Translations under genes and position numbers: made by a program
Shown here: positions 54,575-64,000 of the stretch, piece after piece
How the letters are laid out: every line of letters starts with the position of its first letter
Numbering within the stretch: the first letter of the stretch is position 1
Notes under the pieces: model-generated
The model's input: only the letters and a program-made list of their open reading frames with translations
What the model was told of the DNA's origin: nothing
The model's database searches: none
Source: Lolium rigidum
Lineage: Eukaryota > Streptophyta > Magnoliopsida > Poales > Poaceae
Direction of reading: 5' to 3'
Length of the DNA: 64,000 nucleotides
NCBI RefSeq assembly: GCF_022539505.1
Contig: NW_025899904.1
Coordinates: forward strand, 62,001-126,000

Positions 54575-56395
54575 CTATGCAATGCTCTTGTTGGCTCCTT
54601 CTTCCTTGCCTGCAGTATGTTCTTCTGACAGAGAAGGGGCAAGAAGCCTGCTTTCAGTCAGCTCTTCCTGGGGCACCCCACATAGGTTAACTCCAATAGC
54701 TTGAAGAACATGGATAGGGGTGGCAATCTGATCAGAAGGGCCTTCCTGTATGATGACAGCTGTGCTAGTCTTTTTCTTCTTCTGAATCTTTTGCTTCACT
54801 GAAGGAACTGTTCTCTGCTTCACCTTTGATTTAGTAGCCCTAGCTTCAGAGAGGTTCTTGTGATTGAAACCATCATATTTATTGCATCTAGAGCTCCTCC
54901 TTACTTGTGAAGTGCACTCAGGTTGTTCAGTCACCAGCTGTCCTTTCCCCTTAATATCCACAGTCTGACTATAGTCAGTGCTTTTCTCACTAGATGGTAG
55001 CATTTCTTCTGAAGAGCTTGAGGATTCATGAGGGTAATCAATCATCATATGAGTAGGAGCAGAATAGGAACCAGATGCAGTATCGGTAGAGCCTTTCTGC
55101 CCAGATTTCAGCAACAAGAATTCACCCACCAATTCATATAACATGACAGAATCCATCTGTATAGTAAAAGAAATATGTTGTGAATTTTCAAGAGCTACAT
55201 TTGGAGCCAAAGCAGAGATCATAGCCGATCTTGCCTGACTAAATTTGGCCCATAGATCTGCATGTAAGTCATGAAAAGATCCAGAATCAAAAGTGAAGAA
55301 ATTAATCTGCTGTTCTGGACGAGCTTCAATCATGGCAGTGTCCAATGAGCTTGAGCTAGCTGTAGGAGAATCCAAAATACTGTCAGTCCATGCCTGCAAT
55401 GGGCTATCTGTGACATTATTTGCAGGAGGAGGAAGACCAGCTTCAAAAGGCACCCCTTGTTCTGCCAACATAGCTTGAAAGTTAAACAGGGGTGGTGCTT
55501 CTTCTCCTGCCACATCAGGTTGAACCAAGGGTTCTGGGGCCACAGCATTATTATGAAAATGCTCCTGATGATGGCCATGTTGGTGCCCATGATTGTGACC
55601 TCCTTGATTCTGTTGTTGCTGTTGATTCTGTTGTAGCCACAGAGCTAACTGATGCTGATATAATTCTTCTGCAGAGGGATCTGGTCCATACAAGGGATGG
55701 GGGTTGTTTGTTGGTGGATCTTCAGGTGGAGGAGGGATTTCAGCATCATGTGCATTCCAATCAGTACTTCTAAGCAGAAAAACAGGAACAGTCCAGCTTC
55801 TTCTGGCCCCACCAAGCTGGTGGAGAACAAGGGTTTTTGGCACAAACTTAGGGTCAACAATAGAAGCTCTGACAAAAACAAATTTGTTATTACCACGAGG
55901 GTTCTGCCAGATAGATAATAACCCAAAATCCTCCACTGCACTACTGATAATACGAGTGGTTTGGTAGTTCAGAGGAAATCCAAGATACATCAACCATGTT
56001 TCCCTTCCAAAAGCAGTTAAACGCATATTTTTTGCTTCATCATGCTTCACAAAGGTAATGGTGGTAATATCATCCAATTCAAACGTGAGACCAGAAACAG
56101 TATCAGCAGTGAGGGTATCTCTGAAGGTGTACACACCAATACCAAAAGGGTGATCATCATAAAATCTGACTAAATGCCCTGCCTCTACTAGCATGTCTCT
56201 AATATCTTCCCTCATAGTTTCTCTCAAGTGAATGGGGATGAATCTATTTGTTTCTGCTATTAGAACCCGATCATTCTGGAGAGGTGCAGTGGCAGGAACC
56301 ACCAGATTTGTGCGTACCGTACGGTCAGGAGGTCCTTGATCGATCGTCATCCCATCCGGGAGGAAGGCCAGAGGATTGACAGGGAACGTAGCCAT
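54575..56395 (-). CDS. LINE K middle ORF (606 aa)
   Basis: The ATG at 56395 (MATFPVNPLAFLPDGM) lies 71 nt inside the end of ORF1, in another frame; the upstream continuation of this frame is only a shadow of ORF1. The first ~200 residues form a compact domain (VEAGHLVRFYDDHPFGIGVY, LTAFGRETWLMYLGFPLNY) that resembles unnamed domains before RT in other grass LINEs. Then come a Pro-rich linker, a Gln/His tract (residues near 255-285) and a Ser-rich acidic region. The basic C-terminus (KSKVKQRTVPSVKQKIQKKK) could bind RNA. It may be a second ORF1-type protein or the C-terminal half of ORF1 after a frame change. Role unknown. Confidence 0.75.
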   Translation of the reverse strand: MATFPVNPLAFLPDGMTIDQGPPDRTVRTNLVVPATAPLQNDRVLIAETNRFIPIHLRETMREDIRDMLVEAGHLVRFYDDHPFGIGVYTFRDTLTADTVSGLTFELDDITTITFVKHDEAKNMRLTAFGRETWLMYLGFPLNYQTTRIISSAVEDFGLLSIWQNPRGNNKFVFVRASIVDPKFVPKTLVLHQLGGARRSWTVPVFLLRSTDWNAHDAEIPPPPEDPPTNNPHPLYGPDPSAEELYQHQLALWLQQNQQQQQNQGGHNHGHQHGHHQEHFHNNAVAPEPLVQPDVAGEEAPPLFNFQAMLAEQGVPFEAGLPPPANNVTDSPLQAWTDSILDSPTASSSSLDTAMIEARPEQQINFFTFDSGSFHDLHADLWAKFSQARSAMISALAPNVALENSQHISFTIQMDSVMLYELVGEFLLLKSGQKGSTDTASGSYSAPTHMMIDYPHESSSSSEEMLPSSEKSTDYSQTVDIKGKGQLVTEQPECTSQVRRSSRCNKYDGFNHKNLSEARATKSKVKQRTVPSVKQKIQKKKKTSTAVIIQEGPSDQIATPIHVLQAIGVNLCGVPQEELTESRLLAPSLSEEHTAGKEEGANKSIA

Positions 56396-57593
56396 TGTCA
56401 CCGAGCAGAGGAGCTTCAAGCTGGTGTGCTGGTGGAGCTGGAGATGTGATAGGGGGAGGATACGAAATGGCTGCAGGTGCTGTAGCAGAGATATTACCCG
56501 AATCGTCTCCTTCCTTTTTCTTTTTAGGGACCCAGACCATTTTGGCAGTAGCATTAAATTCTTTCCGAGATTTTTGGACAGGCTTAACCCGCCAGATTTG
56601 CTTCCTTGGACGAGCATAACAGGCCACAGGGGTTGGTTTCGAAACAGAACTCGCAGGGTGTTGGGCCGAAGAAATACAGCGAGGACATCTATGACCCAAA
56701 CAACGACAGTCCAAGCAAATACCAGGGCAGTTGGCCCGTAAGTGATCTTTGAGCCCACAACGGTAGCAACGGCCAATGAATTCAAAAGCAATGTCCTTGG
56801 GCGGGATAAAAGGTAGATTCAACATCTGCATAATTTCCTCATCATTATAACCAGCCTGTCTCTGATCTTCCAAGATTTCCAACGTTTGAGAAGGTAACCG
56901 AGCACATAAAATCCGGGCACAATTAGAACCAATAAAGATTTTCCTTAATTGAGTGTTACTTTCCTTGGAAACATCAATATGAGATGAGAACCTTCCAAAA
57001 CTGAGCAACGACGAGTTCATCCGTTGAGGAGTTTGAATGTCGGAGGAATGATCCATGATCTTAACCCCATTAGAAGGAAAACCAAATTTTGAGAGTTCTT
57101 TAGCCGAAGAATGAGGATCTCTGGCAGCACTATCAATGAGGACATGCAATGATGGATTAAACCGTGTTGGGCTTCTTTGTGCTACCTCAACATTATGAGA
57201 ATTTGAACTCCAAAATGAATTTCCACGATCAAAATGAAAGCCCGAGGTATGTCCACGGAACAAAGAGAAGTGACATATAAAATCTAGCCAAATTCTGTCC
57301 TTAAGTCCATAGATAAAATGTCCCACTTTGTTGGAGAAGACAGAGAATCTGAAGCGGCGATCACTTAGTTTGAAAACCTTGAAATTCGCCCCAGAACCAC
57401 CAATGCAGCATTGCAAGGCCAGGTCAACAGCTTCTTCATCAAGATGAAAGGAGGCAGAGGAAAAGGAGACCACCAGGAAGAACTCTTTCGCCGAAGGAGA
57501 AGGTGAGAAGTGAACAGAGCAGCCAAAACGTCGACGCACCTGATCGGCCACCGCCTGGCCAGGGGAGAAGTCCCAATGGAGGAGTGCATCCAT
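56325..57593 (-). CDS. LINE K ORF1: zinc-knuckle RNA-binding protein (422 aa)
   Basis: It starts at the ATG at 57593 (MDALLHWDFSPGQ). The N-terminal half has the fold typical of plant LINE ORF1 proteins (FGCSVHFSPSPSAKEFFLV). A CCHC knuckle CYRCGLKDHLRANC, then CLDCRCLGHRCPRC, near residues 275-310 should bind the LINE RNA. The C-terminus is Pro/Ala-rich and overlaps the start of the middle ORF by 71 nt, which points to reinitiation or frameshifting for downstream translation. Confidence 0.85.
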   Translation of the reverse strand: MDALLHWDFSPGQAVADQVRRRFGCSVHFSPSPSAKEFFLVVSFSSASFHLDEEAVDLALQCCIGGSGANFKVFKLSDRRFRFSVFSNKVGHFIYGLKDRIWLDFICHFSLFRGHTSGFHFDRGNSFWSSNSHNVEVAQRSPTRFNPSLHVLIDSAARDPHSSAKELSKFGFPSNGVKIMDHSSDIQTPQRMNSSLLSFGRFSSHIDVSKESNTQLRKIFIGSNCARILCARLPSQTLEILEDQRQAGYNDEEIMQMLNLPFIPPKDIAFEFIGRCYRCGLKDHLRANCPGICLDCRCLGHRCPRCISSAQHPASSVSKPTPVACYARPRKQIWRVKPVQKSRKEFNATAKMVWVPKKKKEGDDSGNISATAPAAISYPPPITSPAPPAHQLEAPLLGDNGYVPCQSSGLPPGWDDDRSRTS

Positions 57594-57749
57594 GATCTAG
57601 AGGTGGAGATCGCCATGGCTTGGTGGGGAGGGGAGGAGGGAGGTGGAGGGCGCCATCCGGGGTCCACCGTGTTTCCTTCGAATGCTTGTATTATTACGCA
57701 CCATACTTCCACGACGTCCTCCTCGCTGTTGTCGACTCCTTCTCGATCG

Positions 57750-57869
57750 GCCTTTTTGATGGCGAGCAACGTAGTTATCATAGATGTTCTAGGGTTAGCA
57801 TTGTTCTTCGTATCATATGCTATCGTCGTGCAACCCTTAGGCATCTAGCCGCCCTTACACCTATCTTGG
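57750..57869 (+). repeat. LTR J, second part
   Basis: It resumes the A-family LTR (TTTTTGATGGCGAGCAACG) after LINE K and is cut at 57869 by element L. The flank CTTGG (57865-57869) is the expected duplication of L. Confidence 0.8.
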
Positions 57870-59465
57870 TGATACGTCTCCGACGTATCGATAATTTCTT
57901 ACGTTCTATGCCATATTATTGATGATACCTACATGTTTTATGCACACTTTATGTCATATTCGTGCATTTTCTGGAACTAACCTATTAACAAGATGCCGAA
58001 GTGCCAGTTGCCGTTTTCTGCTGTTTTTGGTTTCGAAATCCTAGTAACGAAATATTCTCGGAATTGGACGAAACGAAGACCCAGGGGCCTATTTTGCCAC
58101 GAACCTTCCAGAAGACCGAAGAGCATACGAAGTGGGGCCACGAGGTGGCCACACCACAAGGCGGTGCGGCCAAGGGGGGGCCCGCGCCGCCCTGTGGTGT
58201 GGGCCCCTCGTCAGCCCCCGACTCTGCCCTTCCGCCTACTTAAAGCCTCCGTCGCGAAACCCCTAATGCGAAAAACCACGATACGGAAAACCTTACTGAG
58301 ACGCCGCCGCCAATCCCATCTCGGGGGATTCTGGAGATCTCCTCCGGCACCCTGCCGGAGAGGGGATTCATCTCCCGGAGGACTCTACACCGCCATGGTC
58401 GCCTCCGGAGTGATGAGTGAGTAGTTCACCCCTGGACTATGGGTCCATAGCGGTAGCTAGATGGTTGTCTTCTCCTCATTGGGCTTCATTGTTGGATCTT
58501 GTGAGCTGCCTAACATGATCAAGATCATCTATCTGTAATACTCTATGTTGTGTTTGTCGGGATCCGATTGATAGAGAATACCATGTTATGTTAATTATCA
58601 AGTTATTACATATGTGTTGTTTATGATCTTGCATGCTCTCCGTTATTAGTAGAGGCTCGGCCAAGTTTTTGCTCTTAACTCCAAGAGGGAGTATTTATGC
58701 TCGATAGTGGGTTCATGCTCGCATTGACACCTGGGACGAGTGACGAAAGTTCTAAGGTTGTGCTGTGTCTTGTTGCCACTAGGGATAAAACATTGGCGCT
58801 ATGTCCGAGGATGTAGTTGTTGATTACATTACGCACCATACTTAATGCAATTGTCTGTTGCTTTGCAACTTAATACTGGAAGGGGTTCGGATGATAACCT
58901 CGAAGGTGGACTTTTTAGGCATAGATGCGGTTGGATGGCGGTCTATGTACTTTGTCGTAATGCCCAATTAAATCTCACTATACTTATCATGACATGTATG
59001 TGCATTGTTATGCCCTCTCTATTTGTCAATTGCCCGACTGTAATTTGTTCACCCAACATGCTTTTATCTTATGGGAGAGACACCTCTAGTGAACTGTGGA
59101 CCCCGGTCCATTCTTTAATACTGAAATACAAATCTGCTTGCAATACTTGTTTTTACTGTTTTCTCTGCAAACAATCATCTTCCACACAATACGGTTAATC
59201 CTTTGTTACGGCAAGCCGGTGAGATTGACAACCTCACTGTTTCGTTGGGGCAAAGTACTTTGGTTGTGTTGTGCGGGTTCCACGTTGGCGCCGGAATCCC
59301 TGGTGTTGCGCCGCACTACATCCCGCCGCCATCAACCTTCAACGTGCTTCTTGGCTCCTCCTGGTTCGATAAACCTTGGTTTCTTTCGAGGGAAAACTTA
59401 CTCGCTGTGCGCATCATACCTTCCTCTTGGGGTTGCCCAACGAACGTGTGAAATACACGCCATCA
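57870..59465 (+). repeat. Element L 5' LTR (1596 bp)
   Basis: It starts TGATACGTCTCCGACGTATC and ends CGCCATCA. GC-rich inverted repeat at 58149-58201, followed by TATA-like ACTTAAAGC near 58239. Confidence 0.9.
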
Positions 59466-59476
59466 AGCTCTTTTTA

Positions 59477-59494
59477 CGGCGCCGTTGCCGGGGA
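59477..59494 (+). other. Primer binding site of element L (first base changed)
   Basis: CGGCGCCGTTGCCGGGGA, where B, C and G have TGG at the start. The preceding bases also differ (TTTTTA for TTTTTC). Confidence 0.75.
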
Positions 59495-59590
59495 GATCAA
59501 GACACGCTGCAAGGGGAGTCTCCACTTCCCAATCTCTTTACTTTGTTTTTGTCTTGCTTTATTTTATTTACTACTTTGTTTGCTGCACTT

Positions 59591-59675
59591 ATATCAAAAC
59601 ACAAAAAAATTAGTTGCTAGCTTTACTTTATTTACTGTCTTGTTTTCTATATCAAAAACACAAAAAAATTAGTTT
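59591..59675 (+). repeat. Pair of A-rich direct repeats in leader
   Basis: Two copies of ATATCAAAA...CACAAAAAAATTAGTT (59591-59615 and 59649-59675) between PBS and gag. The same pair is in G (about 37757-37780 and 37814-37839) and B (about 9860-9890 and 9918-9950). Confidence 0.75.
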
Positions 59676-59720
59676 ACTTGCATTTACTTTATCTAGTTTG
59701 TTTTATTTACTACTGCTAAA

Positions 59721-61837
59721 ATGGCCAACCCTGAAAATACTAAGTTGTGTGACTTCACTAGCACAAATAATAATGATTTCTTATGCACACCTATTGCTCC
59801 ACCTGCTACTACAGCAGAATTCTTTGAAATTAAACCCGCTTTACTTGAATCTTGTCATGAGAGAGCAATTTTCTGGTGTTAGTTCCGATGATGCTCGCTG
59901 CCCATCTCAATAATTTTGTTGAATTGTGTGAAATGCAAAAATATAAAGATGTAGATGGTGACATTATAAAATTAAAATTGTTCCCTTTCTCATTAAGAGG
60001 AAGAGCTAAAGATTGGTTGCTATCTCCGCCTAAGAATAGTATTGATTCATGGACTAAATGCAAGGATGCTTTTATTGGTAGATATTATCCCCCTGCTAAA
60101 ATTATATCTTTGAGGAGTAGCATAATGAATTTTAAACAATTGGATAATGAACATGTTGCTCAAGCTTGGGAAAGAATGAAATCTTTGGTTAAAAATTGCC
60201 CAACCCATGGATCGACTACTTGGATGATCATCCAAACCTTCTATGCGGGACTAAATTTTTCTTCGCGGAATTTATTGGATTCAGCTGCTGGAGGTACCTT
60301 TATGTCCATCACTCTTGGTGAAGCAACAAAGCTCCTTGATAATATTATGGTTAATTACTCTGAATGGCACACGGAAAGAGCTCCACAAGGTAAGAAGGTA
60401 AATTCTGTTGAAGAATCCTCTTCCTTGAATGATAAGGTTGATGCTATTATGTCTATGCTTGCGAATGATAGGACTAATGTTGATCCTAATAATGTTCCAT
60501 TAGCTTCATTGGTTGCTCAAGAAGAACATGTTGATGTAAACTTCATTAAAAATAATAATTTCAACAACAATGCTTATCGGAACAATTCTAGTAATAACTA
60601 TAGGCCATATCCTTATAATAATGGTAACGGTTATGCTAATTCTTATGGGAATTCTTACAACAATAATAGGAATACACCCCCTGGACTTGAAGCTATGCTT
60701 AAAGAATTTATTAGTACACAAACTGCCTTTAACAAATCTGTTGAGGAAAAGCTCAATAAAATTGATATTCTTGTTTCTAGAGTTGATAGTCTTGCCTCTG
60801 ATGTTGATCTTTTGAAATCGAAAGTTATGCCTAATAGGGATATTGAAAATAAAATTGTAACTACAGCAAATGCCATCCAAGTTAGAATTAATGAGAATAT
60901 AAGATTAATGGCTGAACTGCGTGCTAGGTGGGATAGAGAAGAAAATGAAAAACTAGCTAAAGAGAAAAATGTAGCTAAAGTTTGGACTATCACCACCACT
61001 AGCAATGCTAATGATTCACATGTTGCTGCACCTCCTACTATCAATGGTAAAATAATTGGTGTTGGCAATGCTTCTACTCCTAGTGCAAAGCGCGCAAAAT
61101 TACCGGAAACTGCTAAAACTGCTGAAACTGCCTGTGATAAAACTGCTGAAATGTTTTCCAACCTTGGGGATGATAATCCCATTGCTTTAAATTGTAATGA
61201 TTTAGATTTTGATGATTGCCACATCTCTGAAGTTATAAAGTTCTTACAAAAACTTGCTAAGAGTCCCAATGCTAGCGCTATAAATTTGGCTTTCACAAAA
61301 CATATTACAAATGCTCTCATAAAAGCTAGAGAAGAGAAACTAAAACTTGAAACTTCTATTCCTAGAAAGCTAGAGGATGGTTGGGAGCCCATCATTAAAA
61401 TGAGAGTCAAAGATTTTGATTGTAATGCTTTATGTGATCTTGGTGCAAGTATTTCTGTTATGCCTAAAAAAGTCTATGATATGCTTAACTTGCCACCATT
61501 GAAGAATTGTTATTTGGATGTTAATCTCGCTGATAATGCTAAAAAGAAACCCTTGGGGAAAGTTGATAATGTTCATATTATGGTTAACAATAACCTTGTC
61601 CCCGTTGATTTTGTTGTCTTGGATATTGAATGCAATGCATCTTGCCCCATTATATTGGGAAGACCTTTTCTTCGAACCGTTGGTGCTACTATTGATATGA
61701 AGGAAGGTAATATTAAATATCAATTTCCTCTCAAGAAAGGTATGGAACACTTCCCTAGAAAGAGAATGAAGTTACCTTATGATTCTATTATTAGAACAAA
61801 TTATGATGTTGATGCTTCGTCTCTTGATGTTACTTGA
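59721..61837 (+). CDS. Element L gag-protease
   Basis: It starts at the ATG at 59721 (AAAATGGCCAACCC). The frame changes at 59844-59847 (CTTG; CTCG in G) and 59894-59897 (CTCG; CTG in G), then is open to 61837. Gag core: LFPFSLRGRAKDWLLSPP, FIGRYYPPAKIISLRSSIMN, QAWERMKSLVKNCPTHG. An Asn-rich linker is in frame here (unlike in G), followed by a coiled coil and a variable Ala/Thr segment near 61090-61160. The protease has CDLGASISVMPKKVYDM and ILGRPFLRTVGATIDM. The protein ends with LDVT and no RT follows. The two shifts near the start are of the suspected technical type, so the gene may be whole. Confidence 0.82.
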
Positions 61838-64000
61838 TATACACTTTACGCGCCTAGCTGAAAGGCGTTAAAGAAAAGCGCTTATGGGAGACAACCCATG
61901 TTTTTACTACAGTATTTTTGTTTTATATTTGTGTCTTGGAAGTTGTTTACTACTGTAGCAACCTCTCCTTATCTTAGTTTTGAGTTTTGTTGTGCCAAGT
62001 AAAGTCTTTGATAGTAAAGTAAGTACTACATTTGGATTACTGCGCACTTCCAGATTTCTTTGCTGTCACGAATCTGGGTTTACCTCTCTTTAGGTAGCTC
62101 AGAAAATTAAGCCAATTTACGTGCATGATCCTCAGATATGTACGCAACTTTCATTCAATTTGAGCATTTTCATTTGAGCAAGTCTGGTGGCCTAATAAAA
62201 TCCATCTTTACGTACTGTTCTGTTTTGACAGATTCTGCCTTTTATTTCGCATTGCCTCTTTTGCTATGTTGGATGAATTTCTTTGATCCATTAATGTCCA
62301 GTAGCTTTATGCAATGTCCAGAAGTGTTAAGAATGATTGTGTCACCTCTGAACATGTGCATTTTTATTATGCACTAACCCTCTAATGAGTTGTTTCGAGT
62401 TTGGTGTGGAGGAAGTTTTCAAGGATCAAGAGAGGAGTATGATGCAATATGATCAAGGAGAGTGAAAGCTCTAAGCTTGGGGATGCCCCGGTGGTTCACC
62501 CCTGCATATTCTAAGAAGACTCAAGCGTCTAAGCTTGGGGATGCCCAAGGCATCCCCTTCTTCATCGACAACATTATCGGGTTCCTCCCCTGAAACTATA
62601 TTTTTATTCCGTCACATCTTATGCACTTTGCTTGGAGCGTCGGTTTGTTTTTGTTTTTTGTTTTGTTTGAATAAAATGGATCCTAGCATTCACTTTATGG
62701 GAGAGAGACACGCTCCGCTGTAGCATATGGACAAGTATGTCCTTAGGCTCTACTCATAGTATTCATGGCGAAGTTTCATCTTCGTTAAATTGTTATATGG
62801 TTGGAATTGAAAAATGCTACATGTAGTAACTCTAAAATGTCTTGGATAATTTGATACTTGGCAATTGTTGTGCTCATGTTTAAGCTCTTGCATCATATAC
62901 TTTGCACCCATTAATGAAGAAATACTTAGAGCTTGCTAATTTGGTTTGCATATTTGGTTTCTCTAGAGTCTAGATAACATCTAGTATTGAGTTTTGAACA
63001 ACAAGGAAGACGGTGTAGAGTCTTATAATGTTTACAATATGACTTTTATGTGAGTTTTGCTGCACCGTTCATCCTTGTGTTTGTTTCAAATAACCTTGCT
63101 ATCCTAAACCTTGTATCGAGAGGGAATACTTCTCATGCATCCAAAATACTTGAGCCAACCACTATGCCATTTGTGTCCACCATACCTACCTACTACATGG
63201 TATTTATCCGCCATTCCAAAGTAAATTGCTTGAGTGCTACCTTTAAAATTCCATCATTCACCTTTGCAATATATAGCTCATGGGACAAATAGCTTAAAAA
63301 CTATTGTGGTATTGAATATGTACTTATGCACTTTATCTCTTATTAAGTTGCTTGTTGTGCGATAACCATGCTTCGGGGACGCCATCAACTATTCTTTGTT
63401 GAATATCATGTGAGTTGCTATGCATGTCCGTCTTGTCTGAAGTAAGAGAGATCTACCACCTTAATGGTTGGAGCATGCATATTGTTAGAGAAGAGCATTG
63501 GGCCGCTAACTAAAGCCATGAATCATGGTGGAAGTTTCAGTTTTGGACACACATCCTCAATCTCATATGAGAATAATAATTGTTGCCACATGCTTATGCA
63601 TTTAAGAGGAGTCCATTATCTGTTGTCCATGTTGTCCCGGTATGGATGTCTAAGTTGAGAATAATCAAAAGCGAGAAATCCAAAATGCGAGCTTTCTCCT
63701 TAGACCTTTGTACAGGCGGCATGGAGGTACCCCATTGTGACACTTGGTTAAAACATGTGCATTGCAAAGATCCGAGTAGTCCAAGCTAATTAGGACAAGG
63801 TGCGGGCACTATTAGTATACTATGCATGAGGCTTGCAACTTGTAAGATATAATTTACATAACTCATATGCTTTATTACTACCGTTGACAAAATGGTTTCA
63901 TGTTTTCAAAATAAAAGCTCTAGCACAAATATAGCAATCGATGCTTTCCTCTTTGAAGGACCAATCTTTTTACTTTTATGTTGAGTCAGTTCACCTATCT
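61838..64000 (+). other. Element L 3' UTR
   Basis: Non-coding; it matches B and G. It holds TAAGCTTGGGGATGCC at about 62471 and 62530, the hairpin 62537-62557, and the block shared with C at about 63085-63290. Confidence 0.75.

Larger units (their letters stand above)
50812..57749 (-). mobile_element. LINE K: full-length L1-type retrotransposon
   Basis: A minus-strand non-LTR element with a poly-A tail (T run 50807-50816 on the plus strand) and three consecutive ORFs, inserted in LTR J. The flanking GCCTTTTT (50804-50811 and 57750-57757) is the likely short target duplication, though the tail makes its edge uncertain. The 3' UTR is 50812-50958 and the 5' UTR about 57594-57749. All ORFs are open. 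Confidence 0.85.
57870..64000 (+). mobile_element. Element L: gag-protease LTR element (G family), 3' end outside window
   Basis: Complete 5' LTR, altered PBS, leader, gag-protease and 3' UTR. It matches G in coding and non-coding parts and B in non-coding parts. No pol. The 3' LTR lies to the right of the window. Confidence 0.9.

Noticed and set aside
54544..54642. An upstream extension of LINE ORF2
   Set aside because: The frame is open but begins with TTG. The ATG at 54543, just after the middle ORF stop, fits the conserved endonuclease start better.
56396..56791. An upstream extension of the LINE middle ORF
   Set aside because: It overlaps the ORF1 zinc-knuckle region in another frame and has no conserved features.
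62138..62377. A 79-aa hydrophobic ORF in the 3' UTR that recurs in G (40277-40516) and B (8664-8885, minus)
   Set aside because: The DNA is nearly identical in all three copies, so an open frame is not independent evidence. The ends differ between copies, and there is no start context or codon signal.
63580..63789. Other short repeated ORFs in the 3' UTRs (also 41725-41937, 7231-7443, 62535-62723)
   Set aside because: Same reason; they shift frame or length between copies and look like chance frames in conserved non-coding DNA.
1..64000. Host genes, tRNA, rRNA, CRISPR arrays or plasmid or phage features
   Set aside because: I looked for conserved gene content, cloverleaf-like sequences and regular short repeats and found none. 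All segments are assigned to transposable elements or their remnants.

Overview
The window is repeat DNA from a large grass genome, most like a pooid (Triticeae or Poeae type). Every segment I can assign is a transposable element or a piece of one. I see no host gene, tRNA, rRNA or CRISPR array. The host is inferred from the Athila-like and Tat-like Ty3/gypsy LTR retrotransposons, a plant L1-type LINE, deep nesting and 5-bp target duplications.

Layout, with element letters used throughout. A (1-6909, minus) is a gag-only gypsy element with an antisense acidic ORF; its left LTR runs off the window. A sits in the 3' UTR of B (6910-11660, minus), a non-autonomous element whose only ORF is not gag. 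B sits in the 5' LTR of C (11661-22605, plus), an Athila-like element with gag, protease, RT, RNase H, integrase and a third ORF split by a hAT transposon (17920-18915). D (22606-25141) is a degraded Athila-type remnant.

E (25142-48767, plus) is an old Tat-lineage element with two RNase H domains and a multi-exon antisense gene. It is broken by a solo LTR F (28137-29743) and by G (33470-44167), a gag-protease element. The 5' LTR of G contains H (34448-37007, minus), a deleted relative of E. I (48768-50402) is a truncated gag element. J is an LTR of the A family (50403-50811 and 57750-57869) that is split by LINE K (50812-57749, minus, with intact ORFs) and then by L (57870 to the window end), another gag-protease element.

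How they may work together: C, B, G and L share LTR tips (TGATACGTC), the primer binding site TGGCGCCGTTGCCGGGGA, polypurine tracts and 3' UTR blocks, but only C encodes pol. C-type elements are therefore the likely helpers for B, G and L (inference). Many frameshifts in A, C, G, I and L fall where one copy reads CTG or CAG and another reads CTCG, CGAG, CG, CCG or CGG. These look like systematic read errors at methylated CHG sites, so broken frames here should be read with caution.
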